Shown: in pieces, positions 1 to 6,235 of the stretch
Position numbering within the stretch: position 1 is the stretch's first letter
Layout of the letters: each line of letters starts with the position of its first letter
Source of the DNA: Planctomycetota bacterium
Lineage (GTDB): Bacteria > Planctomycetota > Phycisphaerae > WQYP01
DNA length: 6,414 bases
NCBI GenBank assembly: GCA_021826605.1
Contig: JAKAZF010000169.1
Span: 1-6,414, forward strand
Reading direction: 5' to 3'
Notes under the pieces: generated by a model
What the model saw: only the letters and a program-made list of their open reading frames with translations
What the model was told of the DNA's origin: nothing
The model's database searches: none
Position numbers and translations under genes: made by a program

Positions 1-177
1 GCCGACGCGACGCCGCAGATGGCCGGTTTCAGGCCAACCCTACGGGCGGGGGCCAAGGGGCCGTGGGCTTTGTCGCTCGTCGTCAACGTATGTATCCATA
101 CGTAATCCTCCTCGCTTCGCGCCCACAGCCCCTTGGCCCTCCGTCAACCCGTAATTATGGGTGGAACAGGGCACTAG
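1..177 (+). repeat. Structured 177-bp repeat, copy A
   Basis: This copy matches the reverse complement of 6236-6412 with no gaps and only three mismatches (positions 126, 128 and 146), so position i pairs with 6413-i. Identity stops sharply at 177/178. It contains nested inverted repeats. A 19-base arm at 50-68 pairs with 121-139 (18 of 19). Inside that loop is a 7-bp hairpin, ACGTATG/CATACGT, at 86-103. TGGCC/GGCCA pairs across 20-36. A hairpin centred on AATT lies at 144-165. No transposase is present. It could be a MITE or REP-like dispersed element, the end of a larger insertion sequence, or a structured RNA; the sequence alone does not decide. The outer limit is unknown because the window starts inside or at its edge. 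Confidence 0.93.
40..99 (-). other. Candidate 19-codon ORF in repeat copy A
   Basis: This is the same short reading frame as at 6314-6373, here on the minus strand. It has an AGGAGG (CCTCCT at 107-112) 7 bases before an ATG. The two copies are identical over this stretch, so this is a second instance and not independent evidence of conservation. The predicted peptide is 19 residues, acidic at first and proline/arginine-rich later, with no family I recognise. Confidence 0.2.
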
Positions 178-248
178 TCGGGATGGGCATCAGCCTGATT
201 GTGCTGGGATATCTGTATCAGCGATTTGTATTTAAGCGATCGGCGTAG
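174..248 (+). pseudogene. C-terminal remnant, DUF2339-like membrane protein
   Basis: The last 24 codons before a TAG at 246-248 encode a hydrophobic helix ending GYLYQRFVFKRSA. A final transmembrane helix followed by a Tyr-Leu-Tyr-Gln-Arg-Phe type ending is, from memory, how DUF2339 multi-pass membrane proteins close. The open frame continues leftward without a stop to the window start, but everything before about residue 174 is repeat sequence. The natural reading is that the repeat lies inside or abuts the gene, leaving only its 3' end here. The rest of the gene, if it survives, lies outside the window. It is convergent with the oxidoreductase, 38 bases from stop to stop. The 24-residue match is short, so the family call is tentative. 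The frame could also be non-coding flank. Confidence 0.4.
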
Positions 249-279
249 CGCGTCATCGCCCGCTAATTGTGAGTATTCC

Positions 280-302
280 CCGCGGATCAGCCATTTCCGC
301 GG
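280..302 (-). terminator. GC hairpin over the oxidoreductase stop codon
   Basis: CCGCGGA at 280-286 pairs with TCCGCGG at 296-302 around a 9-base loop, and the TGA at 287-289 lies in that loop. There is no T-run on either side for either strand, so it is not a classical intrinsic terminator. It may contribute to termination between two convergent genes or be incidental. Confidence 0.2.
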
Positions 303-3300
303 AACGTGCCGATGACCTGGCTAGTCAGGCTGATGGAACGGGCCGGGGCACGGAAGCGGCTGTCGCTTTTTCCGGCTGATATTGCGGCTTGAAGTTCCTT
401 CGCCCGGCTCTGCGCCGCTTCCATTTTGGGATAACGCACTTCACGGAAACCGGTGACCGGCTCCGGCGTTTTGAGAATATCGAGCCAGAGATTGTACAGC
501 CATGGCTCATACAATTCGCAGGTATCCACCTGTCGCATATACCATTCGCGGAAGGCTTTTTCACGCGAATGCCAGGCCGGCATCAAAGCCCGCAGCCAGC
601 GGCAGTGTCGCAGCACGCGCATCTGCCAGTCATAGCCTTTCAGGTGAAAGCGCACCTTGAAACCGGCGATGTCGAATTCAGGCCGGTTGAGGTGGATGTA
701 TTTCAATTTATCACCATTGGCGGGATTCACATTGTAGCGCCGGCGATCCCGACGATACTTTTCCGGACTGGTGTACATCATGGCGACATACACTTCATCT
801 TTAATCATCATCACTTTGGCAAGATTCCAGATCACAGCCCGGGTAACGGCGAAATTCCGCGCCACGTTATCCTGCTGATACGTTTTGACCACGCGCGACA
901 TGTATCCGCGCGCATAAGGCAAGGCTCCCCATTGAACAGCGTCAAAAAGGCGGATGACGAAATCGCGCCTGGCGGCCTCATCCAACTGCGGCATCTGCTC
1001 CAGCGATTCGCGGCACATGCGGCGGTATTCATCGGCGTTGCGCTTGCCCCAGATGGAACTGACCATCAGGATATTTGCTTTGCGCTCAATGGCCTGATCC
1101 ACGGTCTCAACCTCCCGCGGTGCGGCGACACCGAAAAGATCGGGGCGCAGCACGATCTTGCGGCCAATGTTGAAAGCGCGGTAATTACGTTCAAATTCGC
1201 GGCGCACGGCATGGCGAATGGCCCAGGTGATACTTTTGTATGAAACGGGAATGAATCCCAACTGATACGCCACACCGAGCATCATGATGTTGGCGTAAAG
1301 CTTGGAGTCCAGCAGTCGCTCGCATAAATCGCCGACATTAAAGCTGAAGAACTGCCCCGGCTTGCACTGCGCTTTAAGCATTTCCGCCAACTGTTCGGGT
1401 GAAAAATCATCACGCCCCAACAGTGTGAGAATAGTGGGCGTTTTTCCAATATTGATGACCGCATGCGTGTTTTTGGGCGACGCGACACGCAGATTATCTT
1501 TCGGCGAAATCGCGCGGGCCGCTTCCAGGGCATCGACACCGATCAACAGATCGGCCTTGCCATAAGGGGTAATAGCGGAACCTTGCACGCTTTGGCGGGA
1601 GAAAAGCAACTGGCTGAACACGCCGCCATTGCGGATGGCCAGGCCCTTCTTATCAACAAAGGCGATCTGATAACCTTCTTTATGGCCCGCGCGAACCAGA
1701 ATTTCACCAGCCACACCAATGCCCATGCCGCCCACGCCGGCAAGGTAGCAACGCCATTGCTCGCCCATTTTCATCATGGGCGGCTCGGGCATGCCGGTGA
1801 GATCGACCACTTCATCCGGCATGCGCGGCGGGCGCTTGCGGGTGACAATCACTTGCTCGAAACTGGGGCAGGCATCAATGCGCGAACATGCCCCGTCATT
1901 GACGCAGGTGGTAAAATCAGTTTGAATCTTCGGGCCGTAGTCGGTCTGCGAAACTTTCAGCGCGGGGCAGCCGGTCTGTTTGGTGCATTCGAGACAATAT
2001 TCACAGACTTCATCCGTGATATTCATGTAGGCTTTGGAACGAATAAATCCGTGTTCTTTTTTCTCCTTGACCTCGGCACGATGCTTGCGGCGATTGAATG
2101 TAATGCCGCACTCTTTGTCGGCGATGATGATTTTCACGCCATCCTGCAGGATAACGCTTTCCAGCAATTCCTTATATTTATCGCGCTCGGCGGGGTTCAC
2201 GCGAAAGACCCGGGCCTGTGGTTCATCGCGGCCATCCTTGCCCTTGATCCGCAGCGTGCCCGCGGCATCGGGAATCAGAGAACGGACAATGCGCTCTATG
2301 TCATGCGCCAGCACCGTGGAGCCGGTGATATCCTCATGTAATGTCGGATTGGGTTGATGCCCGGTCATGGCGGTGGTGCCATTTTCCAGAATAATATAGG
2401 TGATGTCCTGCCCCTGATTGATGGAGTTGGCAATGGCAACCTGTCCGGAATGGAAGAATGTGCCATCCCCCATGAACACAATTTGTTTGTTGGTAATAAA
2501 GGGATCTACCCCCCCGCCGGTGGCACCGCCGAGGCCCATGCCGCTGTAATTGTGCATAAGCGGTTTGTTGGGCTCGAACATCATCATGGTATAGCAGCCG
2601 GTATCGCCATGGGCCACAAGGTCCATGGGCGGCTTGCCATAGCGTTGCTGCATGTACTGGGCATTGAGTAAATTGCCGCGAATTTCCAGCAAAGCACTGG
2701 ACGAATCCCGATGCGGACAACCCGGACAATAAGCGGGGGTACGAATGGCCACATCCACCGTGGAACGGTTGGCCATTGCAATGGTTTCCAATTCCTCCGT
2801 GAGTCGGCCATTGGAGAGTTCATGGGGAATATTGGGCGTATCACGCAGGAATCCGGTGAGCAATTCAATAAGAATGGATGGATGCAGACCGCGCGTGGAG
2901 GGAATACCGGGGCGGTTGTTGGGGAATATTTTTCCCCAGACTTGCGTACCGGCGGCCAGGTTACTCGGATCAAGCTGGAGTAATTGTGATAAGTGATCCG
3001 TCACCTGCCGCTCAATAAAGCTGCGTCGCTCTTCCACCACGACAATCCGTTCGCACATTTCCGCCAGTTGATCCACCAGGGTGGTATCCACGGGATAACT
3101 GAAGGCCAGCTTGAGCATGGGGAATTGTCCCAGCAAGCCCATTTCCTGTAAGGCATGCACCAACAGCATGTGTGATGGACCGGATGAAATAAAACCAACC
3201 GGGCATTTTTGCGCTCGCCCGCCGCGCCAGGTGCGTTCAATCGGATACAGGATGCGGGACAAACCAAGCTGCCGACATCGGGTTAAGAGCGTGGCAAACC

Positions 3301-4009
3301 GATCATCGAAGGTCAGTTCCTGACGCCAGCTTCGCGGGGGCAACAGCACGGTTGTTTCAACGGGGATTTTTCCGGTTTCGATGGCGATGCGGTCTTTGGT
3401 ACTGATGGTGGGCCAGTGGTTGGGGCGGCATTCCACGGTTCCACCGCCATCGGCAATGGCGACCGTCACCATCATGCCGATGTATAGTTTCGACGATACC
3501 GACAGATCAAAACCGTGCGCCACCCAATCTTTAAGTTCCTGAGAGGATGCCGGTTCCAGCACCGGCACACGCAAGTGCTCGAAAAGAAAACGTGAATCCG
3601 CGGGCACCTGCGTGGATTCGCTCCATGGATCATCGCCGGAAACGACGATGGCTCCTCCGCCGGGATGTGGTATACCCGAGAGATTGCCCAGTGCCAGGGC
3701 ATCCGCGGCGACATGCAAACCAACGGATTTGAATACGGAAATTCCTTTAACTCCCACCATCTGCGCGCCGTTGAGCATGGCAACGCTGATGGCCTCATTG
3801 TTGGCCATCTTCGCGCAGACACCTTTTTCAATCAGCAACGGCGCAATATCGTGGCATGCATCAAAAAAGCCCGCCAAAGGGGAACCGGGATAGCCGGTAA
3901 GCAGCGCTACGCCCCCCGGCGTCTCCAAGCAACCTTTGAGAATCAATTCGGCCCCGCCGAAGATCTCCGTGCCTGATTCAATCGCAAATCGTTCATCAAT
4001 TTTCATCAT
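287..4009 (-). CDS. Single-chain indolepyruvate-type ferredoxin oxidoreductase
   Basis: This cytoplasmic enzyme is predicted to convert aryl-pyruvates plus CoA and oxidised ferredoxin into aryl-acetyl-CoA, CO2 and reduced ferredoxin, in breakdown of aromatic amino acids. It has 1240 residues with IorA- and IorB-like parts fused. The pyrimidine domain is near 10-200, with GYPGSP at 39-44 and a conserved-looking Glu at 72 (NNEAISVAML). The thiamine-diphosphate domain has PAYCPGCPHR at 425-434, GDTGCY at 468-473, and GDG at 514-516 with Asn 543 closing the motif. The Fe-S region has Cys 669, 672, 675 and 681, then 702, 708 and 714. The IorB-like domain begins near 750 with GVGGMGIG at 758-765. 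The tail from about 960 to 1210 resembles the DUF6537 extension of fused enzymes. The start is the first of two adjacent ATGs; an in-frame stop at 4031-4033 rules out a longer protein. AGAGGT lies 14 bases upstream, a rather long spacing. The fold is secure; the substrate is inferred from family. Confidence 0.9.
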   Translation of the reverse strand: MMKIDERFAIESGTEIFGGAELILKGCLETPGGVALLTGYPGSPLAGFFDACHDIAPLLIEKGVCAKMANNEAISVAMLNGAQMVGVKGISVFKSVGLHVAADALALGNLSGIPHPGGGAIVVSGDDPWSESTQVPADSRFLFEHLRVPVLEPASSQELKDWVAHGFDLSVSSKLYIGMMVTVAIADGGGTVECRPNHWPTISTKDRIAIETGKIPVETTVLLPPRSWRQELTFDDRFATLLTRCRQLGLSRILYPIERTWRGGRAQKCPVGFISSGPSHMLLVHALQEMGLLGQFPMLKLAFSYPVDTTLVDQLAEMCERIVVVEERRSFIERQVTDHLSQLLQLDPSNLAAGTQVWGKIFPNNRPGIPSTRGLHPSILIELLTGFLRDTPNIPHELSNGRLTEELETIAMANRSTVDVAIRTPAYCPGCPHRDSSSALLEIRGNLLNAQYMQQRYGKPPMDLVAHGDTGCYTMMMFEPNKPLMHNYSGMGLGGATGGGVDPFITNKQIVFMGDGTFFHSGQVAIANSINQGQDITYIILENGTTAMTGHQPNPTLHEDITGSTVLAHDIERIVRSLIPDAAGTLRIKGKDGRDEPQARVFRVNPAERDKYKELLESVILQDGVKIIIADKECGITFNRRKHRAEVKEKKEHGFIRSKAYMNITDEVCEYCLECTKQTGCPALKVSQTDYGPKIQTDFTTCVNDGACSRIDACPSFEQVIVTRKRPPRMPDEVVDLTGMPEPPMMKMGEQWRCYLAGVGGMGIGVAGEILVRAGHKEGYQIAFVDKKGLAIRNGGVFSQLLFSRQSVQGSAITPYGKADLLIGVDALEAARAISPKDNLRVASPKNTHAVINIGKTPTILTLLGRDDFSPEQLAEMLKAQCKPGQFFSFNVGDLCERLLDSKLYANIMMLGVAYQLGFIPVSYKSITWAIRHAVRREFERNYRAFNIGRKIVLRPDLFGVAAPREVETVDQAIERKANILMVSSIWGKRNADEYRRMCRESLEQMPQLDEAARRDFVIRLFDAVQWGALPYARGYMSRVVKTYQQDNVARNFAVTRAVIWNLAKVMMIKDEVYVAMMYTSPEKYRRDRRRYNVNPANGDKLKYIHLNRPEFDIAGFKVRFHLKGYDWQMRVLRHCRWLRALMPAWHSREKAFREWYMRQVDTCELYEPWLYNLWLDILKTPEPVTGFREVRYPKMEAAQSRAKELQAAISAGKSDSRFRAPARSISLTSQVIGTFRGNG

Positions 4010-4091
4010 GCAATCCGCTGCGGACCTCTTTCAACCGCGACCGCCAAACTCAACTTCATAGGCTTCCGCCGCCTGTTTCAGCACGATCAAC

Positions 4092-4097
4092 ATTATA
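4092..4097 (-). promoter_or_regulatory. Possible -10 box for the oxidoreductase gene
   Basis: On the minus strand this is a perfect TATAAT, ending 82 bases before the start codon. The best -35 at 17-bp spacing is TGGTTA (4115-4120), matching consensus at only three of six positions, so the promoter call is weak. Confidence 0.3.
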
Positions 4098-4328
4098 CCC
4101 GTCAATAGCCTCAATAACCAGATGCCATAACAGTACAAACGGGCCAAGTAAAATTGTATTGCGGAAGCCCTGGCGTTCCGTCTCCGCTTCAAATTAGGGT
4201 TGATGGGTGGTATTGCGAAGCCGAGAGGAATGACGCTGAAGCGTGGGCGAAATCAAGTCATCTGGCTTGAACAAAGCACAGGTTCTTTACTGTCAAAATA
4301 ACAACCGCACTTTTCCGCACCATTCGCT

Positions 4329-4369
4329 CCGCGTAATTCGTTGCCAGTGGTCGCGTCAAGACTACGCGG
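4329..4369 (-). terminator. Weak inverted repeat after the PEP-CTERM operon
   Basis: CCGCGTA at 4329-4335 is complementary to TACGCGG at 4363-4369, beginning 11 bases past the stop of the lectin-like gene. The 27-base loop is long and no T-run follows directly. It is in the right place for a 3' stabiliser or terminator but is not convincing by itself. Confidence 0.2.
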
Positions 4370-4380
4370 CGTAAAGCGTG

Positions 4381-5220
4381 TCAATTCGCAGCCTTAAGCC
4401 TGTTGCGGCGAATCGGAAGCAGCAATAATCCGGCACCGGCGGCCAGAAACAGACTGGCGATACCGGGTTCCGGAACAGCATTCACGTAATTTAGTTTACT
4501 GATTTGCTGCTGGTAGCCGGTGGTACCGGTTTTACCTTCAAAGCCAAAATTGATATTGTCGCCAAGTGTGGTAGCGAGATCGATATTAAAAGTGAAGGTT
4601 TGATGCTCACCGGTGGAAGTGCCGATTGTTTCGGTCAGGGTCGTGGTGCCCGGATTATATGATAGCGCAAAGTCTACTACTGATCCGGTATACACAAACG
4701 TGCTGGTGATGGTTGTAAATCCGGAAGGTGGTGTTGTACCCCCGGTACCGCCCAAAGAACCGGTGCCGCCACCATTCCCCAGTCCTCCACTTCCGCCCCC
4801 ACCGCTATTACTCACATAATTGTTGCTGACGTCATTAGCGAAAGGGTTGAGTGTGAATTCGAGATTGGGCGAGCTACTGTTGGGGCTGCCAAGAAAAAAA
4901 TTCGCCATGGTGCCATTCAAATTGGATGGCGGACTTGTGGCTCCGGATACCACGCCGGTACCGCTCAACTGATATTGAAATGAAACAGTAAACGGCGACA
5001 ACGTCGAGAAGGTATCATTTGATGCAAAAAAATTATTCTCTGAAGCACCTGCTCCGGTTGTGATATTAAATGCCGACTGCCCAGTCCCATAGGTACCGCT
5101 ACCGCCGGTTAAGGCAAATCCACCAAGGTCACTTGGCACGGCCTGGACAGAACCTGACACCGCAACAACCGATGCAATAGCCGCGCCCAGAATGAATCCC
5201 GAATTAGTCTTTACATACAT
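4381..5220 (-). CDS. PEP-CTERM protein, L-type-lectin-like
   Basis: This exported protein has 279 residues from the ATG at 5218-5220. A longer frame begins at TTG 5224-5226, but the AAGGA at 5230-5234 sits 9 bases from the ATG and only 3 from the TTG. A signal peptide covers about 1-27, ending SVQA before VPSD. The middle has beta-rich Ser/Thr/Gly/Asn sequence. FTVSFQYQLSG near 77-87, VDFALSYNPGTTTLTETI near 182-199 and NFGFEGKTGTTGYQQQISKL near 224-243 fall in the order of strands in legume (L-type) lectins. A Gly-rich stretch lies at about 139-166. The C-terminus is a PEP-CTERM signal: VPEP at 249-252, a hydrophobic helix, then RRNR at 271-274. Exosortase is expected to process this tail during export, but no exosortase gene is in view. 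The PEP-CTERM call is strong; the lectin fold and carbohydrate binding are inferences. Confidence 0.85.
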   Translation of the reverse strand: MYVKTNSGFILGAAIASVVAVSGSVQAVPSDLGGFALTGGSGTYGTGQSAFNITTGAGASENNFFASNDTFSTLSPFTVSFQYQLSGTGVVSGATSPPSNLNGTMANFFLGSPNSSSPNLEFTLNPFANDVSNNYVSNSGGGGSGGLGNGGGTGSLGGTGGTTPPSGFTTITSTFVYTGSVVDFALSYNPGTTTLTETIGTSTGEHQTFTFNIDLATTLGDNINFGFEGKTGTTGYQQQISKLNYVNAVPEPGIASLFLAAGAGLLLLPIRRNRLKAAN

Positions 5221-5229
5221 GACCAAAAA

Positions 5230-5234
5230 TCCTT
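5230..5234 (-). promoter_or_regulatory. Ribosome-binding site deciding the ATG at 5220
   Basis: On the minus strand this reads AAGGA, 9 bases before the ATG at 5218-5220. The upstream in-frame TTG at 5224-5226 would leave only 3 bases, which is too close. This supports the 279-residue product. Confidence 0.6.
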
Positions 5235-5252
5235 TTTAAAGCCAAGCTAAAG

Positions 5253-5918
5253 CTATTTATTAATTGAGGAACGGCGCACCGCCGGAAGCACCTTGGCCAA
5301 GCCGCGTCGTGAAAGCAACGCCAGCCCCACGCCCGCCAACGCCATGATGCTCAGCACCGCCGGCTCCGGCGTTGGTACCGTCACGGTAATGGTGCCTGTG
5401 TGCACGCCATTATTATAAATATAGCCACCGGGCGGGAGCGTGCTGGTATTGACTGTATGGAAAAAAATCGGTGAATTTTCGGGAACCCCTGTGTTAAACG
5501 ACGGTGCGCCGGTTTGCCCCGGAGCACCGAACAGTTCAGAAATGAATTCCTGATTACCATCGAGTTGCACCAACTGCCCACCGGTGATAAACGTCGGAGT
5601 CCCGGTATTATTCCCCCCTTCATCCACAACAAATTGAGACAATTTCTCGGCCGCGATGTTGGCTTCCATCGGACTGATGTCGCCACCGGTTTGAGAGGAA
5701 TAGGCATCGTTCCCGGAATTGGAGAAACCGTTACTTCCACCCGATCCAAGGGACCAGAATGATTTGGGATTCAGCCCGGAGTTCATAAACGCAGTCGGCC
5801 CGCCCTCATTAATGGTAAGTACGCTGGTCGTGTCGGCATGAACAAATGCCGACCATCCAAGCACCGCCGATGCGGTTACTCCAAGCACTGTTAGTAGTGG
5901 GGTTCTGGTGATAACCAT
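5253..5918 (-). CDS. PEP-CTERM protein of unknown function
   Basis: This exported protein has 221 residues from the ATG at 5916-5918. The frame extends to a TTG at 5976-5978, but GGGAG lies 7 bases before the ATG and a signal peptide begins directly there. That peptide covers about 1-28, with a basic start, a hydrophobic core and a likely cut after FVHA. The mature part is rich in Gly, Ser, Asn and Thr with no domain I recognise. One more regular, possibly helical stretch (SPMEANIAAEKLSQFVVDEG) lies near 82-101. The C-terminus is a PEP-CTERM signal: PTPEP at 182-186, a hydrophobic helix to about 202, and SRRG at 203-206, followed by a rather long 15-residue basic tail. It is the first gene of a probable two-gene operon, 32 bases upstream of the lectin-like gene. 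Sorting by exosortase is family knowledge; the function of the mature part is unknown. Confidence 0.85.
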   Translation of the reverse strand: MVITRTPLLTVLGVTASAVLGWSAFVHADTTSVLTINEGGPTAFMNSGLNPKSFWSLGSGGSNGFSNSGNDAYSSQTGGDISPMEANIAAEKLSQFVVDEGGNNTGTPTFITGGQLVQLDGNQEFISELFGAPGQTGAPSFNTGVPENSPIFFHTVNTSTLPPGGYIYNNGVHTGTITVTVPTPEPAVLSIMALAGVGLALLSRRGLAKVLPAVRRSSINK

Positions 5919-6119
5919 TGAATATCTCCCGTTATAAGTTGCCTCGGAACTCCGCCGCTGGCCATGCCGCAAACACAACCCGCATGATCAACTGTAAGCG
6001 GCGCTCGTTGAAGATTGCACTTCAGAAGTTGTCTCCCCCTCCGCGGCCACTCCGCGAAGAATCGGAACTTCCCGTGGATCCACAAATTTCCATGGATTCA
6101 CAACGCAATCCCTACCTGC
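5919..6119 (-). other. Long leader of the PEP-CTERM operon
   Basis: If transcription starts about 7 bases past the predicted -10, near 6119, the leader is about 200 bases. It contains an imperfect 11-base direct repeat, TGGATCCACAA at 6075-6085 and TGGATTCACAA at 6093-6103, starting 18 bases apart. The first unit overlaps a 10-base perfect palindrome, GTGGATCCAC (6074-6083). A small hairpin TGAAG/CTTCA lies at 6009-6024. I recognise no riboswitch or known leader RNA and see no convincing upstream ORF. Confidence 0.4.
5926..5930 (-). promoter_or_regulatory. Ribosome-binding site deciding the ATG at 5918
   Basis: On the minus strand this reads GGGAG, 7 bases before the ATG at 5916-5918. It favours this start over the longer TTG-initiated frame and places the signal peptide at the N-terminus. 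Confidence 0.7.
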
Positions 6120-6125
6120 TGTAAA

Positions 6126-6155
6126 AGTATAGAATCGTTGGGATTAGAAAGTCAA
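6126..6155 (-). promoter_or_regulatory. Sigma-70-like promoter of the PEP-CTERM operon
   Basis: On the minus strand TTGACT (6150-6155) and TATACT (6126-6131) each match consensus at five of six positions, with an 18-base spacer. The pair points at the PEP-CTERM genes and lies in the only strongly A/T-rich part of the window. No -24/-12 sigma-54 pattern was seen nearby. Confidence 0.65.
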
Positions 6156-6158
6156 CAC

Positions 6159-6182
6159 AATATTAGGAAAATATTAGAAAAT
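6159..6182 (-). promoter_or_regulatory. UP-element-like A/T block with phased repeats
   Basis: Just upstream of the -35, AATATTAG occurs at 6159-6166 and again at 6170-6177, exactly 11 bases apart and so close to one helical turn, each followed by an A-rich run. The position and composition suit an UP element contacted by the RNA polymerase alpha subunit. Two phased half-sites for a regulator would look the same. Confidence 0.4.
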
Positions 6183-6235
6183 GTCCAGTTTTTCGATAAA
6201 TATATGGTTATCACACGCTCCAAGCGTCCTATAAC

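Larger units (their letters stand above)
4010..4380. other. Intergenic gap with short repeats, no gene
   Basis: This 371-base gap separates the oxidoreductase start from the lectin-like gene stop. I see no credible ORF or RNA gene. It holds the possible -10 at 4092-4097 and a near-duplicate motif: GTATTGCGGAAGCC at 4156-4169 and GTATTGCGAAGCC at 4210-4222, differing by one inserted G. Small hairpins lie at 4233-4244 (ACGC/GCGT with a TGAA loop) and 4253-4270 (TCAAG/CTTGA). The hexamer CCGCAC is repeated at 4305-4310 and 4315-4320. None matches a riboswitch or known RNA that I recognise. Confidence 0.6.

Noticed and set aside
63..248. A 61-codon open frame on the plus strand as an intact small gene
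   Set aside because: Its first two-thirds are repeat sequence, it is open leftward to the window start, and no ribosome-binding site precedes its GTG. Only the last 24 codons look like real protein, so they are listed as a remnant.
389..1243. Long open frame on the plus strand (284 codons) opposite the oxidoreductase
   Set aside because: It lies wholly antisense to a well-supported enzyme. Its protein is His/Ala-rich without domain pattern, as expected from the codon bias of the opposite strand.
1463..2341. Long open frame on the plus strand (292 codons) opposite the oxidoreductase
   Set aside because: It is antisense to the thiamine-diphosphate, Fe-S and IorB-like regions, whose motifs are clear. 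Its own product shows no recognisable motif.
4613..4819. Proline-rich 68-codon plus-strand frame
   Set aside because: The proline runs are the mirror image of the Gly-rich coding segment on the minus strand.
5919..5978. N-terminal 20-residue extension of the second PEP-CTERM protein from a TTG start
   Set aside because: It would place a polar stretch before the signal peptide, and the strong GGGAG sits inside it at the right distance for the ATG at 5918.
5919..6235. Sigma-54 (-24/-12) promoter, as known for some PEP-CTERM genes
   Set aside because: I found no TGGC and TGC pair at the required spacing on the minus strand; the sigma-70-like pair fits much better.
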